From an uncultured Dysgonomonas sp. (GTDB lineage: Bacteria; Bacteroidota; Bacteroidia; Bacteroidales; Dysgonomonadaceae), in NCBI GenBank assembly GCA_937875275.1, contig CALNCC010000042.1, positions 1-12,017 on the forward strand: DNA of 12,017 bases, in the 5' to 3' direction. The position numbers were made by a program, and so were the translations under genes. Below are positions 6,511-12,017 of this stretch, piece after piece; position 1 is the stretch's first letter; every line of letters begins with the position of its first letter. Under the pieces are notes generated by a model, which saw only the letters and a program-made list of their open reading frames with translations, had not been told where the DNA came from and searched no databases.

Positions 6511-7584
6511 TTATTTTGCGATTTTCTTTTCAAATTCTTGCATAGCGTTTACCAATGCTTGAACACCCTGAATAGGCATAGCGTTGTAAGTAGAAGCACG
6601 GAATCCTCCAACAGAGCGGTGTCCTTTGATGCTGTAAATGCCGCGTTCTTTAGCGAACTCGATAAATTCGGCATCGTGTCCTTCATATTCAGGTTTGAAT
6701 ACGAAGCAGATGTTCATCAACGAGCGGTCTTCAGGTACGCATGTTCCCATGAAAACAGGACTGCGGTCAATCTCATTGTACAACAAAGCTGCTTTTTCCT
6801 TATTGCGTTTGTATATAGCTTCCACGCCACCAATTTTCTTCAACCATCTCAGTGTTTGCATACAACCATAGATAGGCACAACGGGAGGTGTGTTGAACAT
6901 CGATCCGTTCTCCATATGCGTTTTATAGTTAAGCATAGTCGGTATCTGACGTGTTACTTTTCCTAATATTTCGTCTTTCACTATAACGATAGTTACCCCC
7001 GCAGGACCAGCATTTTTTTGAGCTCCGGCGTAGATTAAGCCGTATTTAGATACATCTACCGGACGAGAGAAGATGTCGGAAGACATGTCTGCAACCAATG
7101 TAACAGGCGATTCTAAATCTTTGTGGATTTCTGTTCCGAAGATTGTGTTGTTTGTCGTGATATGGAAATAATCGGCATCAGCAGGTATTTTGTAGTCCTT
7201 AGGGATGAATGTATAGTTTGAATCTTTAGAAGATGCAACTTCTACTACTTCTCCGAAAAGTTTAGCTTCTTTCATCGCCTTGTTAGCCCATGTACCTGTA
7301 TTTAAGTAGGCAGCTTTTTTCTCAAGCAAATTGAACGGAACCATACAGAACTGCATGCTGGCACCTCCTCCTACAAATATAACAGAGTAGCCCGCAGGTA
7401 CATTCAGTAGCTCTTTTACCAAGTCGGTAGTTTCGTCCATAACAGCTTGGAAATCTTTTCCACGATGACTCACTTCCATAAGGGAGAATGAGGATCCGTT
7501 GAAATTCAATATTGCTTTTGCTGTTTCTTCGAAAGCTTCTTTTGGTAGAATTGATGGACCCGGACTAAAATTGAATTTTTCCAT
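6511..7584 (-). CDS. serC: Phosphoserine aminotransferase
   Basis: SerC is a PLP enzyme that transfers an amino group from glutamate to 3-phosphohydroxypyruvate, making phosphoserine; in many bacteria it also acts in pyridoxine synthesis. The 357 aa match the family length (E. coli 362 aa). It opens with the signature NFSPGPSILP. VSHRGKDF (38-45) is the family substrate-phosphate region and VGGGASMQF (71-79) the cofactor-phosphate loop. Asp166 in VADMSSD pairs with the pyridine nitrogen, and Lys190 in AGAQKNAGPAG is the Schiff-base lysine. The C-terminal HRSVGGFRASTYNA stretch is also typical. It is the first gene of a two-gene operon with serA, which provides its substrate. The intervening gap is 11 nt, so translation may be coupled. 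Phosphoserine phosphatase is not in the window. Confidence 0.97.
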   Translation of the reverse strand: MEKFNFSPGPSILPKEAFEETAKAILNFNGSSFSLMEVSHRGKDFQAVMDETTDLVKELLNVPAGYSVIFVGGGASMQFCMVPFNLLEKKAAYLNTGTWANKAMKEAKLFGEVVEVASSKDSNYTFIPKDYKIPADADYFHITTNNTIFGTEIHKDLESPVTLVADMSSDIFSRPVDVSKYGLIYAGAQKNAGPAGVTIVIVKDEILGKVTRQIPTMLNYKTHMENGSMFNTPPVVPIYGCMQTLRWLKKIGGVEAIYKRNKEKAALLYNEIDRSPVFMGTCVPEDRSLMNICFVFKPEYEGHDAEFIEFAKERGIYSIKGHRSVGGFRASTYNAMPIQGVQALVNAMQEFEKKIAK

Positions 7585-7631
7585 TATATGTACATTTTAT
7601 TAGTTAGTGAATACCTTTTATTTTTAGAATT

Positions 7632-7639
7632 CAAAAATA
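7632..7639 (-). promoter_or_regulatory. Candidate -7 box of the serC-serA promoter
   Basis: On the minus strand this reads TATTTTTG, a TAnnTTTG match about 48 nt before the serC ATG. I see no clear -33 element at 19-21 nt, so the call is moderate. It lies about 70 nt from the divergent DUF1015 promoter box, close enough to share a regulator. Confidence 0.5.
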
Positions 7640-7710
7640 GTAATATTTTGCAACATAATCGGGATAATGATATTTTATGATAATAATATTTTAGATGCAT
7701 ATAGTTTTTC

Positions 7711-7718
7711 TATCTTTG
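7711..7718 (+). promoter_or_regulatory. -7 box of the DUF1015 gene promoter
   Basis: TATCTTTG is an exact -7 match, with a TTTT run at 7689-7692 in the -33 position (19 nt spacing). Transcription would begin near 7724, leaving an approximately 75-nt leader before the ATG at 7800. No riboswitch-like fold is evident in that leader. Confidence 0.65.
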
Positions 7719-7799
7719 TGTCAGTTCGCTCGTAGAGGGAAAAAGATATGTATAAAGAGAATCAGTTTAATCTTTAAATAAAACACCAAGAAAACAGTT

Positions 7800-9044
7800 A
7801 TGGCTAAAGTAAAACCTTTCAAAGGGGTAAGACCACCCAAAAGCATTGTTAAAGAAGTTGCGGCAAGACCTTATGATGTATTAAATTCGGAAGAGGCGCG
7901 TAAGGAAGCGGAGGGTAACGAAAAATCGTTATATCACATAACCAAACCTGAGATAAATTTCGAAAAAGGAACAGACGAGCATGATCCGAGGGTGTATCAG
8001 AAGGCGAAAGATATGTTTGGTCAGTTCATAGAGAAAGGTTGGCTCGTAGAAGATGAGAAAGAGCTTTACTATGTGTATGCTCAGACTATGAATGGAAGAA
8101 CACAATATGGATTGGTAGTAGGAGCTAATGTCGATGACTATGTTTCGAATAGAATAAAGAAACACGAGCTGACAAGGAAAGACAAGGAAGAAGATCGTAT
8201 GAACCATATCAATACGGTAGATGTTCAGGTCGAACCTGTTTTCCTTGCATATTCAGAGAATGCGAAATTGGATACTATTGTAAAGAGGGTTATAGAGACT
8301 CTGACGGAATATGATTTCGTTACGAGTGATGGAGTAGGGCATCATTTTTGGTTGATTGATGATGACCAGGATATAGCAGATATTACAGCCGAATTTGCAA
8401 AGATGCCAAGTCTGTATATTGCAGATGGACATCATCGTTCAGCTGCGGCATCTTTGGTTTGTGCCGAAAGGAGAAAAGAAAATCCTAATTATACAGGAAA
8501 TGAAGAGTACAATTATTTCCTCTCGGTTTGTTTTCCTGCCGACCAGTTGAATATTATAGATTACAATCGCTTGGTGAAAGATTTGAATGGGCTGACTTCA
8601 ACTCAGTTTATCGACAAGCTAAGTGAGCATTTCGATATAGAAGAGAAAGGAAGCGATATTATACCGCCGGCAGGCTTGCACCATTTCTCTATATATTTAG
8701 AGGGTAAATGTTATGTTCTGACAGCGAAAGGTGGAACGTATGATGACAACGACCCTATTGATGTGTTGGATGTAACCATTTCTTCGAAATATATTTTAGA
8801 TGATATTTTGGGCATAAAAGATTTGAGAACGGATAAGCGTATCGACTTTGTAGGTGGTATAAGAGGTTTAGGCGAACTAAAGAGCCGTGTGGATAGCGGT
8901 GAGATGAAGCTTGCGGTTGCCCTATATCCGGTAACAATGCAGCAACTGATGGATATTGCAGATACGAATAATATAATGCCTCCGAAAACAACGTGGTTTG
9001 AACCGAAATTGCGTTCTGGACTTATTATTCATAAGCTTAGCTGA
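7800..9044 (+). CDS. DUF1015 family protein (COG4198), linked to serine synthesis genes
   Basis: This 414-aa protein belongs to the uncharacterised DUF1015 family. It begins with the family's KPFKGVRPP and AARPYDVL elements (5-28). It has a charged KKHELTRKDKEEDR stretch (120-133), the hallmark ADGHHRSAAA (208-217) with two adjacent His residues likely to be functional, and the C-terminal MPPKTTWFEPKLRSGLI (393-409). There is no signal peptide or membrane segment, so it should be cytosolic. The family often travels with serA and serC, suggesting a serine or phosphoserine role, but the biochemical activity is not established to my knowledge. Here it is divergent from serC across a 215-bp region with promoters facing both ways, instead of downstream in the same operon. 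It ends at a strong terminator and is monocistronic. Confidence 0.9.
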   Translation: MAKVKPFKGVRPPKSIVKEVAARPYDVLNSEEARKEAEGNEKSLYHITKPEINFEKGTDEHDPRVYQKAKDMFGQFIEKGWLVEDEKELYYVYAQTMNGRTQYGLVVGANVDDYVSNRIKKHELTRKDKEEDRMNHINTVDVQVEPVFLAYSENAKLDTIVKRVIETLTEYDFVTSDGVGHHFWLIDDDQDIADITAEFAKMPSLYIADGHHRSAAASLVCAERRKENPNYTGNEEYNYFLSVCFPADQLNIIDYNRLVKDLNGLTSTQFIDKLSEHFDIEEKGSDIIPPAGLHHFSIYLEGKCYVLTAKGGTYDDNDPIDVLDVTISSKYILDDILGIKDLRTDKRIDFVGGIRGLGELKSRVDSGEMKLAVALYPVTMQQLMDIADTNNIMPPKTTWFEPKLRSGLIIHKLS

Positions 9045-9052
9045 TATGGGAT

Positions 9053-9096
9053 AATAAAATAAGAAAGCGATTATAAGATCGCTTTCTTATTTTATT
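9053..9096 (+). terminator. Intrinsic terminator after the DUF1015 gene
   Basis: A perfect 19-bp stem (AATAAAATAAGAAAGCGAT at 9053-9071 against 9078-9096) has a 6-nt loop TATAAG. The outer AT-rich stem ends in a T-rich tail. It separates DUF1015 from the polysaccharide genes. Confidence 0.9.
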
Positions 9097-9119
9097 TAGG
9101 TTACTCGTTTTGTCAGATA

Positions 9120-9150
9120 TTGTAACATCCATTAAATGATTGTATTTTTG
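9120..9150 (+). promoter_or_regulatory. rfbA-rfbC promoter
   Basis: TTG at 9120-9122 and TATTTTTG at 9143-9150 with a 20-nt spacer fit the Bacteroidota promoter. The predicted leader is about 57 nt. I see no inverted repeats suggesting an invertible promoter of the kind used by Bacteroides capsule loci. Confidence 0.65.
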
Positions 9151-9212
9151 TAAACAAATGTAAGTGCGATTCATCAACAATCATTTTTACCGAATGGTAT
9201 AATAAAAGTAAT

Positions 9213-10082
9213 ATGAAAGGAATAATTTTAGCAGGAGGAAGTGCTACAAGGCTTTATCCTTTGTCAAAAGCAATATCGAAACAGATAATGCCTGTATATG
9301 ATAAGCCAATGATATATTATCCATTATCGACATTGATGCTTGCTGATATACGGGAAGTCTTGATAATCTCTACTCCACGCGATTTGCCGATGTTTAGAGA
9401 TTTGTTGGGCGATGGTTCAGCATTAGGTATGAGATTTGAATATATCGTACAGGAAGTTCCCAATGGATTGGCTCAGGCATTTGTCTTGGGCGAGCAGTTC
9501 CTTGATGGAGACTCGGCATGTTTGATTCTTGGAGATAATATGTTTTATGGACAAGGATTCTCTTCGATGCTGAAAGATGCTAAGTCGATGGAAAAAGGAG
9601 CATGTGTATTTGGATATTATGTTCGTGATCCGCGAGCATATGGTGTCGTTGAATTTGATGAAAATGATAACGTTTTGTCTTTGGAGGAGAAACCGATGAA
9701 TCCAAAATCAAATTATGCAGTTCCGGGATTGTATTTCTATGACTCATCGGTAGTGAAAAGGGCTAAAGCCCTGCAACCATCTCCACGAGGCGAGTATGAA
9801 ATAACGGATTTAAATAAAACGTATCTAAGCGAGGGCCTTTTGAAGGTAAAACAGTTTGGACGGGGATTTGCTTGGTTAGATACTGGTAATGCAGACAGTT
9901 TACTGGAAGCCGGTAATTTTGTTGAAACGATACAAAAAAGACAAGGTTTTTATATTTCCTGTATTGAGGAGATAGCGTGGCGTAAGAAATGGATCTCGGA
10001 TAATCAGATGGAAGCTTTAGGTAAAGCCTTAGATAAGACCTCTTATGGACAGTATATATTAGATTTGTTAGGCAAAAAATGA
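9213..10082 (+). CDS. rfbA: Glucose-1-phosphate thymidylyltransferase
   Basis: RfbA (RmlA) joins dTTP and glucose-1-phosphate to make dTDP-glucose, the first step toward dTDP-L-rhamnose and other deoxysugars of surface polysaccharides. The 289 aa match the family (about 290). The N-terminal nucleotide-binding signature reads LAGGSATRLYPLSKAISKQIMPVYDKPM (6-33), with Ala where many members have Gly (GGxGTR); the family tolerates this. LILGDNMFYG (104-113) holds the metal-binding Asp108, EEKP (158-161) the sugar-site region, and AWLDTGNADSL (220-230) the second metal-binding Asp223. All essential residues are present. Its stop overlaps the start of rfbC by 4 nt (ATGA), indicating translational coupling. 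Confidence 0.97.
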   Translation: MKGIILAGGSATRLYPLSKAISKQIMPVYDKPMIYYPLSTLMLADIREVLIISTPRDLPMFRDLLGDGSALGMRFEYIVQEVPNGLAQAFVLGEQFLDGDSACLILGDNMFYGQGFSSMLKDAKSMEKGACVFGYYVRDPRAYGVVEFDENDNVLSLEEKPMNPKSNYAVPGLYFYDSSVVKRAKALQPSPRGEYEITDLNKTYLSEGLLKVKQFGRGFAWLDTGNADSLLEAGNFVETIQKRQGFYISCIEEIAWRKKWISDNQMEALGKALDKTSYGQYILDLLGKK

Positions 10083-10615
10083 TTTTTACAGAATTACATA
10101 TAAAGGGAGTTTGGATTATTGAGCCTAAAATATTTACAGATCAGCGTGGATATTTTATGGAGTCGTTTCGCAAAGATTTATTTGAACAACATATTGGTAA
10201 GATCGATTTCATTCAAGATAATGAATCTAAATCCACAAAGGGTGTTCTCAGAGGCTTGCATTTTCAAAAAGGTGAGTTTGCTCAGGCCAAGTTAGTTCGT
10301 GCCCTTAGAGGACGAGTTTTGGATGTTGTTGTTGATATACGTAAAGGTTCTCTTACTTACGGTGAATATGTCGCTGTTGAGTTAACGGAAGACAATAAAA
10401 AGCAATTGTTCATGCCGCGCGGAATGGCACATGGATTTGTAGTATTGAGTGATGAAGCTATATTCTCTTATAAGGTAGACAATGTTTACTCTCCAACTAA
10501 TGAGGCCACTCTTTTGTGGAACGATCCGCAATTGAATATTGATTGGGGAATAGAAGAAAATGAAGCCGTACTATCCGATAAAGACAAGACCGGACAGAGA
10601 TTAGATAAGATATAG
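10079..10615 (+). CDS. rfbC: dTDP-4-dehydrorhamnose 3,5-epimerase
   Basis: RfbC (RmlC) epimerises dTDP-4-keto-6-deoxyglucose at C3 and C5, the third step to dTDP-L-rhamnose. The 178-aa cupin has the expected order of motifs: DQRGYFMESF (21-30); QDNESKSTKGVLRGLHFQ (46-63), where His61 is the catalytic base and Arg58 binds substrate; KLVRALRGRVLDVVVDIR (71-88); PRGMAHGFVVLS (113-124); and FSYKVDNVYSP (129-139), whose Tyr131 is the likely catalytic acid. The ATG overlaps the rfbA stop. The partners RfbB (4,6-dehydratase) and RfbD (reductase), which usually follow, are absent; DNA after the stop changes within 65 nt to an IS remnant. Substrate must therefore come from genes elsewhere. Confidence 0.96.
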   Translation: MIFTELHIKGVWIIEPKIFTDQRGYFMESFRKDLFEQHIGKIDFIQDNESKSTKGVLRGLHFQKGEFAQAKLVRALRGRVLDVVVDIRKGSLTYGEYVAVELTEDNKKQLFMPRGMAHGFVVLSDEAIFSYKVDNVYSPTNEATLLWNDPQLNIDWGIEENEAVLSDKDKTGQRLDKI

Positions 10616-10674
10616 AATAAGCAACTATTTGAATATTTCACGAATATGATTCTTTGTAATAAAAGAATTACATT

Positions 10675-10695
10675 CATTAGTGTCCCATTAAAATC
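10675..10695 (+). repeat. Left terminal inverted repeat of the IS element
   Basis: TCCCATTAAAATC (10683-10695) is an exact 13-bp inverted copy of 11384-11396. Extending outward to 10675, 18 of 21 positions match the right end. TGTCCC (10681-10686) also pairs with GGGACA (10696-10701), so this end is itself a small palindrome that might act as a weak terminator after rfbC. Confidence 0.8.
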
Positions 10696-11398
10696 GGGAC
10701 ATTATTAAAAATTAAATAATCTTGGCTCATTAAGTCCAAATCGTTCTTTGTCATCTTGAAATTTAGTTTTGTTAAAGAGGTTTCTGAGGTTAGTTTTATC
10801 TGTCAATGAGATGCTCAATACTTGAAGAACTTCGTATGTGCTTCTATCCAATTGCATATCGTGTTGAACGATTGCCACTGAACAGTAAGTACATAACGTT
10901 GTCGAGTCAAAAGCATAGACGCTACCGCCGAGCTTAAAAATATTGGTGGCTCGTTTCTCTCTTGCTTCGTTGACCAAGTAGTACGCATATTCTTCAAAGA
11001 TACGATAGTCTCTATCTTGATTGGCTCGTGCCAAAGATGATTTTGAAACATTCTTACCTATCCCTAAATGATAACATTTAGAATGATGAGCATCAAGAGC
11101 AACTATCAAATCTCTCAGACTTTCACTATTGGAAAGTTGCCCGAGCATCAATGCTAGTAGTTGATTCCAACAAGTGAAATGTTTTACGTAACGATTTCCT
11201 TGATACTTATCGACGATGCGTCGGAACTTAGCTTCGTTCTGAAATGAGATCAGTTGAGCAAATACGTATTTCTCTTTATTCATTGCAGTTTCTATTAGGT
11301 CTACAAATCTATAAATTGAAATCGTCGCGACTAAAAAATAGATATAACTAACTAAATTTCAAATATTTCAAAGAACTATTCTGGATTTTAATGGGATA
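10681..11398 (-). mobile_element. Internally deleted IS4-type (DUF4372) insertion sequence, about 0.7 kb
   Basis: Two inverted repeats bound a single minus-strand frame that encodes the two ends of an IS4-family transposase. Complete relatives encode roughly 380 aa and should be near 1.3 kb; this copy is about 720 bp because the centre is missing. The boundaries are uncertain by several bases, since the repeat similarity may extend to 10675 and 11404. No target-site duplication can be recognised in the flanks. As the ends survive, it could in principle be moved by an intact relative supplying transposase, like a MITE-type derivative. It cannot move itself. Confidence 0.8.
10705..11283 (-). 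pseudogene. IS4-family transposase with in-frame deletion of the catalytic core
   Basis: The 192-codon frame starts MNKEKYVFAQLISF, the usual opening of the DUF4372 N-terminal DNA-binding domain (about 1-75). It continues through YRIFEEYAYYLVNEAREKR to VYAFDSTT (122-129), where Asp126 should be the first acidic residue of the DDE triad. The sequence then jumps within a few residues to SVAIVQHDMQLDRSTYEVLQVLSISL, which belongs near the C-terminus of full-length relatives, and ends normally with RLFNF. About 190 residues are missing, including the second Asp (DRGY motif) and the Glu (YxxR-E-FK motif). The join lies at about 10876-10900 and keeps the frame. From memory of the family, so the exact deletion size is approximate. 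The product cannot catalyse transposition, but it retains the end-binding region and might act as an inhibitor. Confidence 0.82.
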
Positions 11399-11404
11399 GC
11401 AATG
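11384..11404 (-). repeat. Right terminal inverted repeat of the IS element
   Basis: GATTTTAATGGGA (11384-11396) is the exact complement of the left repeat. It lies about 100 nt upstream of the transposase ATG. The outer bases ATAGCAATG partly match the left flank (CATT at its outer edge on both ends), so the true tip is uncertain. Confidence 0.8.
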
Positions 11405-11784
11405 ATCTACAAGAATATATAATAACACAGCGAACCTATAAAGCAAGAACAGATATGCATAATATTGAAAAGCTGTACTTGGAGATTAAAGGTGATTACG
11501 AGAAGGCTCAACGTAAGGTTTCTGATTTTATAGATAAGAACAGACATATTGTTGTAGAAACGAAATCGTTTGAGAAAGCAAAACTAGAAAATGAAGCCAA
11601 TCATTTATCTATTTTGTATAATCAAATGGCTCAGCAATTACAACTATCTCGGGTGAAGGTTCAAAACGAAACTCCAGTATTTACAATAATTCAACCAGCA
11701 GTAGAGCCATTGCGACCATCTAAACCAATGAAGAAAGTAATACTATTTGGATCCTTGTTATCTCTTTTTTATATTGTATTATAA
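11404..11784 (+). pseudogene. 3' fragment of a Wzz-type polysaccharide chain-length determinant gene
   Basis: The frame is open from the IS repeat, reading NDLQEYIITQRTYKARTD before the first ATG at 11455, and it looks like Wzz-family protein from its first codon after the repeat. Wzz proteins sit in the inner membrane with two transmembrane helices and a large periplasmic coiled coil, and set O-antigen or capsule chain length. Here about 126 C-terminal residues remain: the end of the coiled coil (EKLYLEIKGDYEKAQRKVSDF), the PVFTIIQPAVEPLRPSKP pre-membrane motif with its typical prolines, and the second membrane helix (MKKVILFGSLLSLFYIVL). The N-terminal helix and about two thirds of the protein are missing, and nothing resembling them lies left of the IS. 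A 109-aa peptide from the ATG at 11455 is possible, but it would not be a working Wzz. Confidence 0.8.
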
Positions 11785-12017
11785 TATCGGAAAGATAAAT
11801 AGAAAATTAGAGGTCACACAAGATATCTCTATCTTAAAAGCTTTTGTGGTTCTCTTTTTTTTGTGTATAGTATATACTAACTGGATTTATGCAATCATTT
11901 TTATGTTTCATCATATTGTATGTTATTCTAATTAAAGGTATAGAAGTCATATAGACTTTTGTTTTTTGTTAATATTCTTAAAAAGTATAACTATAAAAGC
12001 TATGTAATTGAAAGATT
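11785..12017. other. AT-rich stretch with no convincing gene
   Basis: A hydrophobic 62-codon frame (11747-11935) starts inside the wzz fragment in another frame; its first residues after the overlap (YYNIGKINRK) could be a frameshifted wzz tail, but the rest looks non-coding. A small hairpin (AAGATA at 11820-11825, TATCTT at 11830-11835) and the palindrome AAAAGCTTTT (11836-11845) are visible, without clear function. Confidence 0.4.
11944..11967 (+). terminator. Possible weak terminator after the wzz remnant
   Basis: AAGTC (11944-11948) and GACTT (11954-11958) form a short stem with a 5-nt loop, followed by a T-rich run broken by a single G. The stem is only 5 bp, so the call is tentative. 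Confidence 0.3.

Noticed and set aside
10649..10668. ATTCTTT/AAAGAAT hairpin after rfbC as a terminator
   Set aside because: The stem is only 7 AT-rich pairs with no T-run after it; too weak to call.
11747..11935. 62-codon hydrophobic frame after wzz
   Set aside because: It begins inside the wzz fragment in another frame, lacks a plausible start context, and its low-complexity hydrophobic composition is expected from T-rich DNA; only a frameshifted wzz tail is a mild possibility.
1..12017. CRISPR array, tRNA, rRNA, phage, toxin-antitoxin or defence genes
   Set aside because: No spaced direct repeats, no tRNA or rRNA-like sequence and no relevant protein domains were seen on either strand.

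Overview
The window looks like chromosomal DNA of a Bacteroidales bacterium (phylum Bacteroidota; a Dysgonomonas, Parabacteroides or Bacteroides relative, which I cannot resolve further). The evidence is: Bacteroidota-type promoters (a -7 box of the form TAnnTTTG, several with a TTG or TTTG about 19-20 nt upstream) before nearly every transcription unit; A-rich translation starts without Shine-Dalgarno sequences; a surface lipoprotein with an acidic tail after its lipobox cysteine; a short PGDH with Lys in place of the catalytic His; and a DUF4372 IS4-type transposase of a kind common in this phylum.

Positions 1-9100 are ordinary housekeeping DNA. In order they hold a YigZ/IMPACT-family protein (+), glutamine-dependent asparagine synthetase asnB (-), a small lipocalin-like lipoprotein (+), ribosomal proteins L21 and L27 (rplU-rpmA, +), glutamate dehydrogenase gdhA (+), the serine-synthesis pair serC-serA (-), and a DUF1015 protein (+) divergent from serC. 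Much of this is amino-acid and nitrogen metabolism: GdhA makes glutamate, SerC uses glutamate as amino donor to make phosphoserine from the SerA product, and AsnB uses glutamine and aspartate. Four strong hairpins separate the units. Two of them lie between convergent genes and can work in both directions.

Positions 9100-12017 are the edge of a surface-polysaccharide locus and look rearranged. rfbA and rfbC (first and third steps of dTDP-L-rhamnose synthesis) are translationally coupled by a 4-nt overlap, but rfbB and rfbD do not follow. Instead there is a roughly 0.7 kb IS4/DUF4372-type element with both terminal inverted repeats. Its transposase has lost most of the DDE catalytic core by an in-frame internal deletion. 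Directly against the right repeat lies the 3' third of a Wzz-type chain-length determinant gene; its 5' part is not on the other side of the element. No target duplication is evident. This suggests deletion or recombination through IS copies rather than a simple insertion. The last 230 bases are AT-rich with no convincing gene.

I found no CRISPR array, tRNA, rRNA, phage module, toxin-antitoxin pair or recognisable defence system. The points most worth a second look are the IS/wzz scar, the internally deleted IS, the unusual PGDH active site, the divergent DUF1015-serC arrangement and the rplU leader.
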